64,000 nt of DNA from JAOBAU01 sp034667465 (GCA_034667465.1 JAXDJV010000010.1:24603-88602), one strand, 5' to 3'. Shown: positions 40,701-48,853, numbered from the stretch's first letter. Notes: generated from the sequence alone by a model not told the origin. Numbers and translations: made by a program.

Positions 40701-41277
40701 CCTCGCCGGCCGCGCCAGTGAAAACGACGAAGAAGTGCCGCTCGTCGACGTCGGCAATCAGCAGTACGTCTATTACGGCAAAGGCGCGGTCGTGATGAAC
40801 GGCATCCGCGACCTCGCCGGCGACGAGCCGATGTTCCGCGCGCTGCGAAGCTTTCTCGAAGAGCACGGTGGCCCCGGCAAATTCGCGACGAGCAACGACC
40901 TCGCGAATGCGCTGCGCGATGCGGTGCGTCCCGAAGATCGTCCATTGGTTGACCAGTGGATGCGCGAGATCATTGTCTACGACTTTGCCGTCGAATCAGC
41001 GACCGGGACGAAGCGGAGCGATGGACGTTTCGACGTGCGGCTCAAAGTGAGTGCGACCAAGCGCAAGTCGACAAGACGAGGCGCCGAAACGCCGATGCCG
41101 TTCCGCGAAACGATTCAGATCGCACTCGACGACACGACGGAAAGAGCCGTCATCCACGACGGAACGAACGACCTCACGTTTGTCACGCAGAAGCTGCCAC
41201 GCGCAGCGACCGTCGACCCATACGTGACGCGCATCGACACCGCCCGAGCGAACAACACGAAAGAGCTCGCGCACTAA
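37729..41277 (+). CDS. ABC-2 permease fused to M1 aminopeptidase
   Basis: The frame is open with family-like sequence back to CTG 37729, which overlaps the ATPase stop (CTGA): KELLQFEWRYHTRQASF and a first helix follow. The next ATG/GTG would remove that helix, so I infer a CTG start and about 1,182 residues. Two six-helix ABC-2 permease halves fill residues about 1-580. A C-terminal M1-type metallopeptidase has HEVAHQWW (His, Glu and His near residue 936), followed by VESLTKYAELM for the third ligand. This fusion class is known in several phyla. A dispersed palindrome of 96 bases (38566-38661) is read in frame as 32 residues between the two permease halves. Together with the ATPase it may export and trim a peptide. 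Confidence 0.85.
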   Translation: MKELLQFEWRYHTRQASFLAAAVLFFLLGFAIAATSFGPGNVLITSPFLITESLALLSLFAAFAVAIFASNAVLRDSEFAMEEIVFTTPVGRVAYVASRFTGAYAAALTATAFAVPGMMLATRMPWIDPERVGLFSLLAYAQAFLLFAVPNILFITAILFFVAVMTRSAVATYVAAALLYFLYFAAAALTNSPLMAGSAPGATSGAWVALLDPFGLSGFFEQTRFWTIAEKNTRVVSLTGTLLFNRVAWLAIAMALGALLTKIFAFQATPKRSRKSERAVILSVSEGSGREGRAEVRSPRPPGSLAHARDDIAWLGAFRSSAKIERSLLLRSLPFILLLVAWTLLSITEVASSITAAEYGSLYYPTTALTTRALQQPLSIMATLLLIWFAAEIFWREQRFRFAGIAESTPLNGSEIIAAKIAALVTLVASLIGCSIIAAVIVQIAHGWFRFEPQLYLAFAYFIGAPLVALAMAFALIHAVSPGRHVGMVATLLFVIYTRIGGAIGLDNRLWRFGTAATPGYSELNGFDRAAVAFHWFMLLWVLVGFAAAVIASSMWRRSGRSIRERLVLARRSKLAAALLIPIVVIGAWIYYNTDVLNRNESAAQVNDWKAAYEKTYGRFAKAPRPHIAEIDAAFDLAPERQSIRAHGTYRLLNSTNGPLSMLLVSVRRDARRVALSVDGARLASADTRFGMYRFELAQPLAAGASTTLHYDLALEERGFEDGAGENAIVRNGSYLMSFRIMPIVGYRATYELQDRKERARHGLPAVEETVRDDTHGDAEEEAAADWVKLSTTISTSPDQIAVGPGRLEREWSEHGRRYFRYRVEPLVINRFAIASARYNVQRCTRQGIDVAVYYQPGHEVNVARMCDAATSSLDLFTQRFGPYPHRDLRLVEAPAHAPFAGYATPSVIFLNEGRSFLIDARDPVRVDLVTRRVAHEVAHQWWGYRIDAITGRGAPAIVESLTKYAELMIIEKKYGREAARQLLEFENDNYLAGRASENDEEVPLVDVGNQQYVYYGKGAVVMNGIRDLAGDEPMFRALRSFLEEHGGPGKFATSNDLANALRDAVRPEDRPLVDQWMREIIVYDFAVESATGTKRSDGRFDVRLKVSATKRKSTRRGAETPMPFRETIQIALDDTTERAVIHDGTNDLTFVTQKLPRAATVDPYVTRIDTARANNTKELAH
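38566..38661. repeat. Dispersed palindromic repeat, copy B, inside a CDS
   Basis: GTCATCCTGAGCGTTAGCGA at the left and the matching CTCACGCTCGGGATGAC at the right enclose a GC-rich centre. The 96-base length is a multiple of three, so it adds 32 codons without changing the permease-peptidase frame. Confidence 0.85.
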
Positions 41278-41388
41278 GGCCCTCCGGCGGACGGCCACCC
41301 GCACAAAGCGCGGCGCCACGCGAAACGCGTTCGCACGAAAAGGTCCGCCAACCAAACGCCGCGGCCCGTGGCCGCCCGCCGGAGGCCC
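41278..41388. repeat. Long inverted repeat after the permease-peptidase gene
   Basis: GGCCCTCCGGCGGACGGCCAC (41278-41298, 21 bases written as its two halves GGCCCTCCGG and CGGACGGCCAC) pairs almost perfectly with 41368-41388, with a 69-base centre containing an ACGCG-AA-ACGCGT-type small hairpin. It starts at the stop codon and could terminate transcription or be another palindromic element. Confidence 0.55.
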
Positions 41389-41406
41389 CGTGATCTTTCC
41401 GTGTCC

Positions 41407-41442
41407 TTCACGCCGAGTTTACGCACGCACGCATTCGTCTGC
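41407..41442 (+). promoter_or_regulatory. Pho-box-like repeats upstream of the porin gene
   Basis: TTCACGC-CGAG-TTTACGC-ACGC-ACGCATT shows seven-base units spaced by four bases, the 11-base period of PhoB boxes. It starts with the same TTCACRC-CGAR-TTTAC as at 43679. It lies about 45 bases before the porin ATG. Confidence 0.55.
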
Positions 41443-41486
41443 AGACCCGCTGCGTAGCATCCCGTTCAAACAAGGAGGCTTTGCAG

Positions 41487-42581
41487 ATGAAGCTCAATCG
41501 CATGCTCGCGTTGCTCGCGAGCGTCATGATTTCCGGCAGCGCGTTCGCACAGGTCACACCGGCCGCCGGCTACACGCCGCCCGACGACACACCGTCGTTC
41601 AAAATCGGCGCAACGATTTTCGCCGACTACACCGTTCAGCAGTCGCCTGAAACGAAAGACGCCGACGGCAACACCGTTCGTCCCTCGTCGTTCAATGTGC
41701 CGCGGGCGTACATCAACGTCACCGGCAACCTCAATCACTGGATCGCGTTTCGTATTACGCCCGACGTCTCGCGTGAGACCGGCAGCGGCGCGTCGCTGGC
41801 AGGCAGCCAGGAGTTCCGGCTCAAGTACGCCTTTGCGCAGTTCAACCTCGACGACTGGACGACCAAAGGCTCGTGGGTTCGCGTCGGTGTGCAGCAGACG
41901 CCGATCATCGACTACACCGAACAGATCTACCGCTATCGCTTCCAGGGATCTGTCTTTCAGGAGCGCACCGGGCTGCTGACGTCATCGGACGCCGGCGTCT
42001 CCGGCCACTACAACCTCCCGGGAAATTACGGCGACATTCACGGCGGCTTCTACAACGGCGAAGGCTACAGCAAGGCCGAAACGAACAACGAAAAAGCCTT
42101 CATGGTTCGCGGCAGCATCCGTCCGTTCCCGCTCGGCGGCACCTTGCTGAAAGGACTGAGGCTCACCGCCTTCATCGATCACGACGCCTACGTGCAGGAC
42201 GCGAAACGCGAGCGCATCTTCGGACAGGTCACGTACGAACATCCGCTCGTCAACGCCGGTCTCGACGTCGTTCGCGCCGGCGACAAAACCTCGCGGACGA
42301 AAGCGACGATTGATTCGAAAGGGTGGTCCTTCTGGGTCACGCCGAAGATCGGCACCAGCGGCTTCGAGTTGCTCTTCCGTCACGACGACTTCACGCCGAA
42401 CGACAACTTCTCGTCGCAGAAGCAGAAGCGCAACATCGCCGGCGTCGCGTACTGGGTTCCGAACCTCAACAAAGTCACGACTGCATTCCTGCTCGACTAC
42501 GACTCGCTCGAGCGCAGCGGCCTCGCCGTGCCGGTTCCGCGCACGACGAACTACGCAATCAAGATGCTCATCAACTTCTAA
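41487..42581 (+). CDS. OprP/OprO-type phosphate-selective porin
   Basis: The ATG at 41487 follows AGGAGG with a nine-base gap. The 364-residue product has a signal peptide (MLALLASVMISGSAFAQ) and a beta-barrel layout: alternating strands, FKIGATIFADYTVQQ early, NVPRAYINVTGNLNHWIAFRITPD and a C-terminal strand ending with NYAIKMLINF, where the terminal Phe is typical of outer-membrane proteins. The RAYINVTGNL block is characteristic of the OprP family. It is the first gene of the phosphate regulon, preceded by a Pho-box-like array, and would take up phosphate across the outer membrane. Confidence 0.85.
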   Translation: MKLNRMLALLASVMISGSAFAQVTPAAGYTPPDDTPSFKIGATIFADYTVQQSPETKDADGNTVRPSSFNVPRAYINVTGNLNHWIAFRITPDVSRETGSGASLAGSQEFRLKYAFAQFNLDDWTTKGSWVRVGVQQTPIIDYTEQIYRYRFQGSVFQERTGLLTSSDAGVSGHYNLPGNYGDIHGGFYNGEGYSKAETNNEKAFMVRGSIRPFPLGGTLLKGLRLTAFIDHDAYVQDAKRERIFGQVTYEHPLVNAGLDVVRAGDKTSRTKATIDSKGWSFWVTPKIGTSGFELLFRHDDFTPNDNFSSQKQKRNIAGVAYWVPNLNKVTTAFLLDYDSLERSGLAVPVPRTTNYAIKMLINF

Positions 42582-42590
42582 GGAGACACC

Positions 42591-43601
42591 ATGAAAAAAT
42601 CGATCATCCTTCTCGTCGTCGCGCTCTTCGCGATGACCGCGGCCGCGCAGAACGTCCAGATCAACGGCGCCGGCGCGACCTTCCCGTTCCCCATCTATTC
42701 GAAGTGGTTCAGCGAGTACAACAAACTGCATCCGAATGCGCTGATCAACTATCAGTCGATCGGTTCCGGCGGCGGGATTCGCCAGCTCAGCGCCGGCACG
42801 GTCTTCTTCGGCGCCACTGACGGACCGATGACCAACGAACAGATCACCGCGGCCGGTTTCCGCATCCTGCACCTGCCGACTGTCCTCGGCGCCGTCGTGC
42901 CGGTCTACAACATCCCCGACGTCAACGCCGAGCTGCACTTCAATGGCAAGACGCTCGCCGACATCTTCCTCGGCCGCATCACGAAGTGGAACGATCCCGC
43001 AATCAAAGCGACGAATCCGAGCGTCAATCTGCCGAACCTCGACATCACCGTCGTGCATCGTTCGGATGGTTCGGGCACGAGCTACATCTGGTGTGATTAC
43101 CTCTCGAAAGTGTCGCCCGATTACCGCAAGACAGTCGGCGTCGCGACTTCGGTCAACTGGCCGGTCGGCGTCGGCGGCAAAGGCAATGAAGGCGTTGCCG
43201 GACTCGTCAAGCAGACGCCCGGATCCATCGGATACGTCGAGCTGATCTACGCGATCCAGAACAAGATCTCGTACGGCTCGGTGCAGAACGCGGCGGGCGA
43301 ATTCGTTCGCGCCACGACGGAATCCGTTTCGAACGCGGCTGCAGTCGCGGCGAAGCAGATGCCGAAAGACTTCCGCGTCTCGATCACCAACGCGCCGGGA
43401 AAGAACGTCTACCCGATCTCGTCGTTTACGTGGCTGCTCGTGCAGCAGGCGCCGAGCGACCGAGCCCGCTCCGCGATCATGAAGGACTTCGTGAAGTGGG
43501 CGCTGACGACCGGCCAGAAGTTCGCACCGGAGCTCGGATATGCGCCGCTGCCGGCCGAGGTTGTCGCACTGGAACTGCAGGCGCTAAACACGGTGAAGTG
43601 A
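42591..43601 (+). CDS. pstS: Phosphate ABC transporter substrate-binding protein PstS, copy 1
   Basis: This 336-residue periplasmic binding protein has a signal peptide (IILLVVALFAMTAAAQ) and the PstS pattern: INGAGATFPFPIYSKWFSEY, the anion loop YQSIGSGGGIRQL, FFGATDGPM, DIFLGRITKWNDPAI, and VVHRSDGSGTSYIW. The Thr/Ser/Arg/Asp ligands of phosphate binding are all present. AAGGAG is seven bases before the ATG. It follows the porin gene after nine bases and precedes a second pstS, so both are in one regulon. Two tandem hairpins follow its stop. Confidence 0.95.
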   Translation: MKKSIILLVVALFAMTAAAQNVQINGAGATFPFPIYSKWFSEYNKLHPNALINYQSIGSGGGIRQLSAGTVFFGATDGPMTNEQITAAGFRILHLPTVLGAVVPVYNIPDVNAELHFNGKTLADIFLGRITKWNDPAIKATNPSVNLPNLDITVVHRSDGSGTSYIWCDYLSKVSPDYRKTVGVATSVNWPVGVGGKGNEGVAGLVKQTPGSIGYVELIYAIQNKISYGSVQNAAGEFVRATTESVSNAAAVAAKQMPKDFRVSITNAPGKNVYPISSFTWLLVQQAPSDRARSAIMKDFVKWALTTGQKFAPELGYAPLPAEVVALELQALNTVK

Positions 43602-43608
43602 GTGTGGC

Positions 43609-43651
43609 GTCGGCCGCTTCGGCCGACGTGAGGCGGGCGAAGCGCCCGCCT
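43609..43651 (+). terminator. Two tandem hairpins after pstS copy 1
   Basis: GTCGGCC-GCTTC-GGCCGAC (43609-43627) and AGGCGGGCG-AAG-CGCCCGCCT (43631-43651) are perfect stems. They separate the first pstS from the Pho-box of the second and could terminate or attenuate the porin-pstS message. Confidence 0.55.
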
Positions 43652-43678
43652 CCACAGTGAACCTGAACCGTCATCTAC

Positions 43679-43718
43679 TTCACACCGAATTTACTTCGTC
43701 TCACATCGGACTTCACGC
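43679..43718 (+). promoter_or_regulatory. Pho-box array upstream of the second pstS
   Basis: TTCACAC-CGAA-TTTACTT-CGTC-TCACATC-GGAC-TTCACGC: four seven-base units at an exact 11-base period, the arrangement bound by PhoB. It ends 21 bases before the ATG at 43740. The first half matches the site at 41407. Confidence 0.65.
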
Positions 43719-43739
43719 GGCGCACGGAGAATGGCGGCC

Positions 43740-44813
43740 ATGCAGAAAATGCTTCGCTATCTCTCCATCGCCGCGTTTCTTTTTTCACTCGTCGCATGCA
43801 AGCCGGCCGAAGCGCCGAAGCAGTCGACCGCGGCGTCAGCGCAGAGCACCGGCGACGTCATCACCATCAACGGCGCCGGCGCGACGTTCCCGTATCCGAT
43901 CTACTCGAAGTGGTTCGATGAGTACCGCAAGCAGCACCCGAACGTGCAGGTCAACTATCAGTCGATCGGCTCCGGCGGAGGCATCAAGCAGCTCAGCGCC
44001 GGCACGGTGTTCTTCGGTGCGACCGACGGTCCGATGACCGACGAGCAGCTCAAAGCCGCTCCTTCGCCGATCCTTCACTTCCCGACAGTTCTCGGCGGCG
44101 TCGTGCCGGTCTACAACATCCCCGGCGTCTCGTCGCAGATTCGCTTCACCGGTCCAATCCTGGCCGACATCTTCCTCGGCCGCATCACGAAGTGGAACGA
44201 TGCCGCGATCGCGAAGATCAACCCCGGCGTGAATCTGCCGTCGACCGACATCGCCGTCGTCCATCGTTCCGACGGTTCCGGCACGACGTACATCTTCTGC
44301 GACTTCCTCTCGAAGACCTCCGCTGACTACAAGCAGAAAGTCGGCGTGGCGACGTCGGTCAGCTGGCCGGTCGGCGTCGGCGCGAAAGGAAACGAAGGCG
44401 TCTCCGGACTGGTGCAGCAGACGCCCGGCGCGATCGGTTACGTCGAGCTGATCTTCGCGCTGCAGAACAAGATTCCGTTCGCCGCCGTGCAGAACAAAGC
44501 GGGCGAGTTCGTCACCGCGACGCTCGACTCCGTCACGACCGCCGCCGCGAGCGCATCGGCGACGATGCCGGACGACTTCCGCGTCTCGATCACGAACGCC
44601 GACGGCAGGGGCGCGTATCCGATCGCGTCGTTCACGTGGATCCTGCTCTATCAAAACGCGCAGGACAAAGTCCGCGCGAAGATCATGGTCGACTTCCTTC
44701 GCTGGGCGCTGACCGACGGCCAGAAGTACGCGACCGATCTGCATTACGCGCCGCTGCCGCAGCCGGTCATCGACAATGAAACGCGGGCGCTGGCGAAGGT
44801 TCAGGTGCAATGA
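43740..44813 (+). CDS. pstS: Phosphate-binding lipoprotein PstS, copy 2
   Basis: ATG 43740 is favoured by GGAG ten bases before it; an ATG at 43731 is also in frame. The signal ends in a lipobox (FSLVACKP), so this copy is a membrane-anchored lipoprotein, unlike the soluble copy 1. The PstS blocks are repeated: INGAGATFPYPIYSKWFDEY, YQSIGSGGGIKQL, FFGATDGPMT, FLGRITKWNDAAI and VVHRSDGSGTTYIF. The two proteins are clearly recent paralogs. It is preceded by its own Pho-box and directly overlaps pstC, so it is the copy co-expressed with the transporter. Confidence 0.95.
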   Translation: MQKMLRYLSIAAFLFSLVACKPAEAPKQSTAASAQSTGDVITINGAGATFPYPIYSKWFDEYRKQHPNVQVNYQSIGSGGGIKQLSAGTVFFGATDGPMTDEQLKAAPSPILHFPTVLGGVVPVYNIPGVSSQIRFTGPILADIFLGRITKWNDAAIAKINPGVNLPSTDIAVVHRSDGSGTTYIFCDFLSKTSADYKQKVGVATSVSWPVGVGAKGNEGVSGLVQQTPGAIGYVELIFALQNKIPFAAVQNKAGEFVTATLDSVTTAAASASATMPDDFRVSITNADGRGAYPIASFTWILLYQNAQDKVRAKIMVDFLRWALTDGQKYATDLHYAPLPQPVIDNETRALAKVQVQ

Positions 44814-45766
44814 CCCGCCGCTCGAGCGACGACCGCTTCTTCCGTCTCGGGACGGGAGCGGTCGCCGCGCTGGTGCTCCTCATTGTCATCGGCATCGGCT
44901 TCGAGCTGACGCGCCAGTCGACGATGTCGATCCGCAAATTCGGATTCAGTTTCTGGACCGGCACGACGTGGGATCCGGTCGCCGGCGAGTTCGGCGCGCG
45001 TCCGTTCATCTGGGGCACGCTCTATTCGTCGGTGCTCGCGCTGCTGCTCGCCGCGCCGGTCGCGCTCGGAATCGCGATCTACATTTCGGAGCTCGCGCCG
45101 CGCATGCTCCGTCAGCCGCTTGCGTACCTGACCGAATTGCTCGCGGCGATTCCGTCGATCGTTTACGGATTGTGGGGCGTCTTCGTGCTCGTGCCGATCA
45201 TTCGCAAGCTCGAGCTGGCCACGCCCGATTTTCTGAAGCAGTTTCCGCTCTTCAAAGGACCGCCGCTCGGCGTCGGCATGCTCGCCGCCGCCGTGATTCT
45301 CGCGATCATGGTCGTGCCGTTCACCTCGTCCGTTGCGCGCGAGATTCTGAAGAACGTTCCGAGCGCGCAGCGTGAAGCGGCGTACGCACTCGGCGCCACG
45401 CGCTGGGAAGCGATCAAGGTCGCGGTCGGCTTCGGCAGGAGCGGCATCATCGGCGCGATCATGCTCGGCTTCGGCCGCGCGCTCGGCGAAACGATGGCGG
45501 TGACGATGGTCATCGGCAACAACCCGCAGGTCTCGGCGTCGCTTTACGCGCCGCAATACACGATGTCGGCCGTCATCGCGAACGAGTTCACGGAAGCGGC
45601 CGATGAGCTTTACCTGCACGCGCTGATCGAGATCGGTCTGCTGCTGTTCATCATCACGATCGCCGTGAACATGATCTCGCGCCTGCTGATCTGGAGCATG
45701 AAGGCGCGCGCGAATCGGAAAGCGGTCGCGATGCCGATCATCTCCGACGAGGCGGTGCCGGCGTGA
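44810..45766 (+). CDS. pstC: Phosphate ABC transporter permease PstC
   Basis: This 318-residue inner-membrane permease overlaps pstS copy 2 (ATGA). It has six helices, with VAALVLLIVIGIGFELT first. The PstC pattern is clear: LLAAPVALGIAIYISELAP, LLAAIPSIVYGLWGVFVL and the coupling loop EAAYALGATRWEAIKVAVG. The loop between helices carries LGVGMLAAAVILAIMVVPF. It pairs with PstA to form the channel. The gene order pstS-pstC-pstA-pstB-phoU-phoB is standard for phosphate uptake. Confidence 0.95.
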   Translation: MTRRSSDDRFFRLGTGAVAALVLLIVIGIGFELTRQSTMSIRKFGFSFWTGTTWDPVAGEFGARPFIWGTLYSSVLALLLAAPVALGIAIYISELAPRMLRQPLAYLTELLAAIPSIVYGLWGVFVLVPIIRKLELATPDFLKQFPLFKGPPLGVGMLAAAVILAIMVVPFTSSVAREILKNVPSAQREAAYALGATRWEAIKVAVGFGRSGIIGAIMLGFGRALGETMAVTMVIGNNPQVSASLYAPQYTMSAVIANEFTEAADELYLHALIEIGLLLFIITIAVNMISRLLIWSMKARANRKAVAMPIISDEAVPA

Positions 45767-46611
45767 GCGTGATGGTGCGCCGCCGCATCGTCTCGCGCGT
45801 CGCCGAAACGCTTTGCGCCGGCGCCGTACTGCTCGCGCTCGTGCCGCTCGCGCTCATTCTCTTTTACGTTCTCCGGCAGGGGATCGGCGCGCTCAACATC
45901 GCGTTCTTCACCGAGATGCCGAAGCCGGTCGGTGAAGCGGGCGGCGGCATGGCGAATGCGATCGTCGGCACGCTGATCCTCATCGGCATCGCCGCGCTCT
46001 TCGCGGTGCCGATCGGCTGCGTCTGCGGCATTCACCTCGCCGAATATCCCGACACGAAATTCTCGTCGGTCGTTCGCTTCGCCGCCGACGTCATGAACGG
46101 CGTGCCGTCGATCGTGGTCGGCATCTTCGCGTACGGGATCGTCGTCCTTCCCGTCAAACGCTTCAGCGCCATCGCCGGCGGAATCGCACTCGGATTATTG
46201 ATGCTGCCGATCGTCGTGCGAACGACTGAAGAGCTGCTGCGACTCGTTCCCGCGGGACTTCGCGAAGGAGCGCTGGCGCTCGGCGCGACGCGCGGCCGCG
46301 CCGTCTTCACCGTCATCGTGCCGGCGGCGCTTCCCGGCATCCTCACCGGCATTCTCGTCGCCATCGCACGCGTTGCGGGCGAGACCGCGCCGCTTCTCTT
46401 CACTTCCTTCAACAATCGCTTCTGGTCGACGAACCTGGGGCAGCCGATCGCCTCGCTCACCGTCCAGGTGTTCAGCTACGCGATCTCGCCGTACGAAGAC
46501 TGGCATCGCCAGGCGTGGGCCGGCGCGTTCCTCCTCGTCGCCATGATCCTCACACTCTCGATCCTCGCCCGAATCTCCGTGCGCGGTCTCGAAAAGATGA
46601 ACCGTCCATGA
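45763..46611 (+). CDS. pstA: Phosphate ABC transporter permease PstA
   Basis: The GTG at 45763 overlaps the pstC stop (GTGA). The 282-residue protein has six helices and the PstA features: GGMANAIVGTLILIGIAALF, VPIGCVCGIHLAEY, DVMNGVPSIVVGIFAYGI, and the ATPase-coupling loop REGALALGATRGRAVFTVI. The C-terminal region has APLLFTSFNNRFWS. It forms the heterodimeric channel with PstC and overlaps pstB at its end, so the whole transporter is translationally coupled. Confidence 0.95.
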   Translation: MSVMVRRRIVSRVAETLCAGAVLLALVPLALILFYVLRQGIGALNIAFFTEMPKPVGEAGGGMANAIVGTLILIGIAALFAVPIGCVCGIHLAEYPDTKFSSVVRFAADVMNGVPSIVVGIFAYGIVVLPVKRFSAIAGGIALGLLMLPIVVRTTEELLRLVPAGLREGALALGATRGRAVFTVIVPAALPGILTGILVAIARVAGETAPLLFTSFNNRFWSTNLGQPIASLTVQVFSYAISPYEDWHRQAWAGAFLLVAMILTLSILARISVRGLEKMNRP

Positions 46612-47429
46612 CCACATTCGCCACCGAAGTTGCGACGCGCGTCAATGCGAAGCCTGCCGACATGAATACGACGACACCAGCGAAAATCCACGTTCGTGAT
46701 TTCGATTTCTTCTACGGCGCGTCGAAGGTGCTGCACGGCATCTCGATGGACATGCCCGACAAGCAGGTGACGGCGCTCATCGGTCCGTCCGGCTGCGGCA
46801 AGTCGACGTTCCTCCGCTCGATCAACCGGATGAACGACATCATCCCCGACGCGCATCACGACGGGCTGATCGAGATCGACGGAAAGAGCGTTTACGGCGG
46901 CGGCACCGATGCCGTCGAGCTGCGCCGCCGCGTCGGCATGGTCTTCCAGAAATCGAATCCGTTTCCGAAGTCGATCTTCGACAACGTCGCGTACGGACTG
47001 AAGATCGGCGGTCTGCGCAATCGCCGGCAGCTGAACGAGATCGTCGAGAAGTCGCTGACGCGCGCCGCGCTTTGGGATGAAGTGAAGGATCGCCTGCAGA
47101 CGAGCGCGTTCGCGTTGTCGGGCGGACAGCAGCAGCGGCTCTGCATCGCCCGCGCGCTGGCCGTCGATCCGGAGATCCTGCTGATGGACGAGCCGGCGTC
47201 GGCGCTCGATCCGATTGCAACCGCGAAGATCGAAGAGCTGATTTACGAACTGAAGGACAACTTCACGATTGTCATCGTCACGCACAACATGCAGCAAGCC
47301 GCGCGCGTCTCGGACCGCACGGCGTTTTTCATGCTCGGCAAGCTGGTCGAGTACAGCGAGACGAAGACGATTTTCATGAACCCGCAACAGAAGATGACCG
47401 AGGATTACGTGACCGGCCGCTTCGGGTAG
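46608..47429 (+). CDS. pstB: Phosphate ABC transporter ATPase PstB
   Basis: The ATG at 46608 overlaps the pstA stop. The 273-residue ATPase has Walker A GPSGCGKST (residues 59-67), the PstB-typical FLRSINRMNDIIPDAHHDG, QKSNPFPKSIFDNVAYG, signature LSGGQQQRLCIARAL and Walker B EILLMDEPASALDP, then VTHNMQQAARVSDRTAFF. An N-terminal extension of about 25 residues before the core is unremarkable. A hairpin follows the stop. Confidence 0.96.
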   Translation: MTTFATEVATRVNAKPADMNTTTPAKIHVRDFDFFYGASKVLHGISMDMPDKQVTALIGPSGCGKSTFLRSINRMNDIIPDAHHDGLIEIDGKSVYGGGTDAVELRRRVGMVFQKSNPFPKSIFDNVAYGLKIGGLRNRRQLNEIVEKSLTRAALWDEVKDRLQTSAFALSGGQQQRLCIARALAVDPEILLMDEPASALDPIATAKIEELIYELKDNFTIVIVTHNMQQAARVSDRTAFFMLGKLVEYSETKTIFMNPQQKMTEDYVTGRFG

Positions 47430-47444
47430 CCGGCACGGCCGGCT
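47428..47444 (+). terminator. Short hairpin after pstB
   Basis: AGCCGGC-ACG-GCCGGCT is a perfect seven-base-pair stem that begins at the pstB stop codon. It may lower read-through into phoU, which has its own upstream region with a weak 11-base periodic TTCACCA-CGCC-ACCGTTT array near 47466. Confidence 0.45.
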
Positions 47445-47507
47445 GCGCTGGTTGGCCAAGCCTTCACCACGCCACCGTTTCTGCGAACATTCGTGTGACC
47501 CGAGATC

Positions 47508-48179
47508 ATGACTATGCACAGACACTTCGACGACGACATCGAAGCGATTAAAGACATGCTCCTTCGAATGGGAGCGATGATCGAGGACGCGATCAGTCAG
47601 TCGATCCGCGCCCTGCTCGAACGCGACACGCAGATGGCCGAGGAGGTTATCGCGCGCGACGACGAGATCGATCAGATGGAAGTGGCGATCGACAAGCGGA
47701 CCATCGAGCTGATCGCGAAGATGCAGCCGGCCGCGAGCGATCTCCGCTTCGTCGCCACGATTATGAAGATCACGCCCGAGCTCGAGCGGATCGCCGATCT
47801 CGCGCAGGACGTTTGCGAACGCGTCATCGAGCTGAATCGTGAGCCGCAGTTCAAGCCGGTGACGCAGTTGCCGCAGCTTGCCGAGAACGCTCAGAAGATG
47901 GTGCGCGAAGCGCTCGATGCGTTCGTGCGCGGCGACGCCATGCTGGCGCGTGAAGTCATCCGTCACGATGACGTGGTCGATCAGCTGACCGAGGATTCGT
48001 TTCGGGCGCTGCTGACGTACATGATGGAGAACCCGCGAAACATCTCGCCGGCGATTCGCCTTACGTTCATCGGCAAGTACTTCGAGCGGATGGCCGACAA
48101 CGCCACGAACATCTGCGAGATGGTCGTTTATCTCGTCGAAGGAAAGATGATCAAGCACGCGGCGCCGGACAACCGATGA
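47508..48179 (+). CDS. phoU: Phosphate signalling protein PhoU
   Basis: This 223-residue cytosolic protein is formed of two similar three-helix bundles: HRHFDDDIEAIKDMLLRMG with EEVIARDDEIDQMEVAIDK, and a second half with REVIRHDDVVDQLTEDSF. The E/DXXXD metal-binding motifs of PhoU lie in both (ARDDEID, RHDDVVD). FVATIMKITPELERIADLAQ and FIGKYFERMADNATNICEM are the signature helices. PhoU couples the Pst transporter state to the kinase of PhoB. It overlaps phoB by four bases. No PhoR kinase gene is next to it here. Confidence 0.95.
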   Translation: MTMHRHFDDDIEAIKDMLLRMGAMIEDAISQSIRALLERDTQMAEEVIARDDEIDQMEVAIDKRTIELIAKMQPAASDLRFVATIMKITPELERIADLAQDVCERVIELNREPQFKPVTQLPQLAENAQKMVREALDAFVRGDAMLAREVIRHDDVVDQLTEDSFRALLTYMMENPRNISPAIRLTFIGKYFERMADNATNICEMVVYLVEGKMIKHAAPDNR

Positions 48180-48853
48180 AGAAGATCGCGCTGATCGAAG
48201 ACGACAACGACATCGCCTTCACGGTTCGGCTGAACCTCGAGCGCGAAGGCTACACGGTGTCGCACTTCTCGCGCGGACAGGACGGACTGACGGCGGTGCA
48301 GCGCGGCGCAGCCGACTTCGTCATTCTCGATCTCAATCTTCCCGATCTCGACGGCCTGACGATCTGCCGCGAGCTGCGCCGCGATCCCGCCACGGCGTCC
48401 ATTCCGATCCTGATGCTGACCGCGCGCGGCTCGGAGCGCGATCGGATCACCGGACTCGAGCTCGGCGCTGACGATTACCTTTCGAAACCGTTCAGCGTGC
48501 GCGAGCTGATCGCGCGCGTGGCGGCAGTCTCGCGGCGTGCGCGAGTCGCGGCCGACGATCCGTCGACGTACGACGATGGCGAGATCCGGATCGACGTCAA
48601 AGCATTTCGCGTTTACCGGCACGGGCAGGAGACGCGGCTCGCGAAGAAAGAGTTCGAGTTGTTGTGGCTGCTCGTGCGCCATCGCGGCTCGGTGATCTCG
48701 CGCGATCGGATTCTGTCCGAGGTGTGGCACATGTCGGATGAGATCGAGACGCGGACGGTCGATGCGCATATCAGGAATCTGCGCAAGAAGATCGGCTCGG
48801 AACGGATCTCGACGGTGGTCGGATTCGGCTATCGCTACGATCCGCCGAGCTGA
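48176..48853 (+). CDS. phoB: PhoB-type response regulator
   Basis: This 225-residue regulator has a receiver domain with Asp9-Asp10, phospho-acceptor Asp52 in FVILDLNLPDLDG, Thr in LMLTARG and Lys in YLSKPF. A winged-helix DNA-binding domain of the OmpR type follows, with KKEFELLWLLVRHRGSVISR and RTVDAHIRNLRKKIG. It overlaps phoU and is expected to bind the Pho-box arrays upstream of the porin and pstS. The cognate PhoR kinase is not adjacent; after the stop only a decayed hydroxylase fragment is seen. Confidence 0.88.
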   Translation: MKKIALIEDDNDIAFTVRLNLEREGYTVSHFSRGQDGLTAVQRGAADFVILDLNLPDLDGLTICRELRRDPATASIPILMLTARGSERDRITGLELGADDYLSKPFSVRELIARVAAVSRRARVAADDPSTYDDGEIRIDVKAFRVYRHGQETRLAKKEFELLWLLVRHRGSVISRDRILSEVWHMSDEIETRTVDAHIRNLRKKIGSERISTVVGFGYRYDPPS

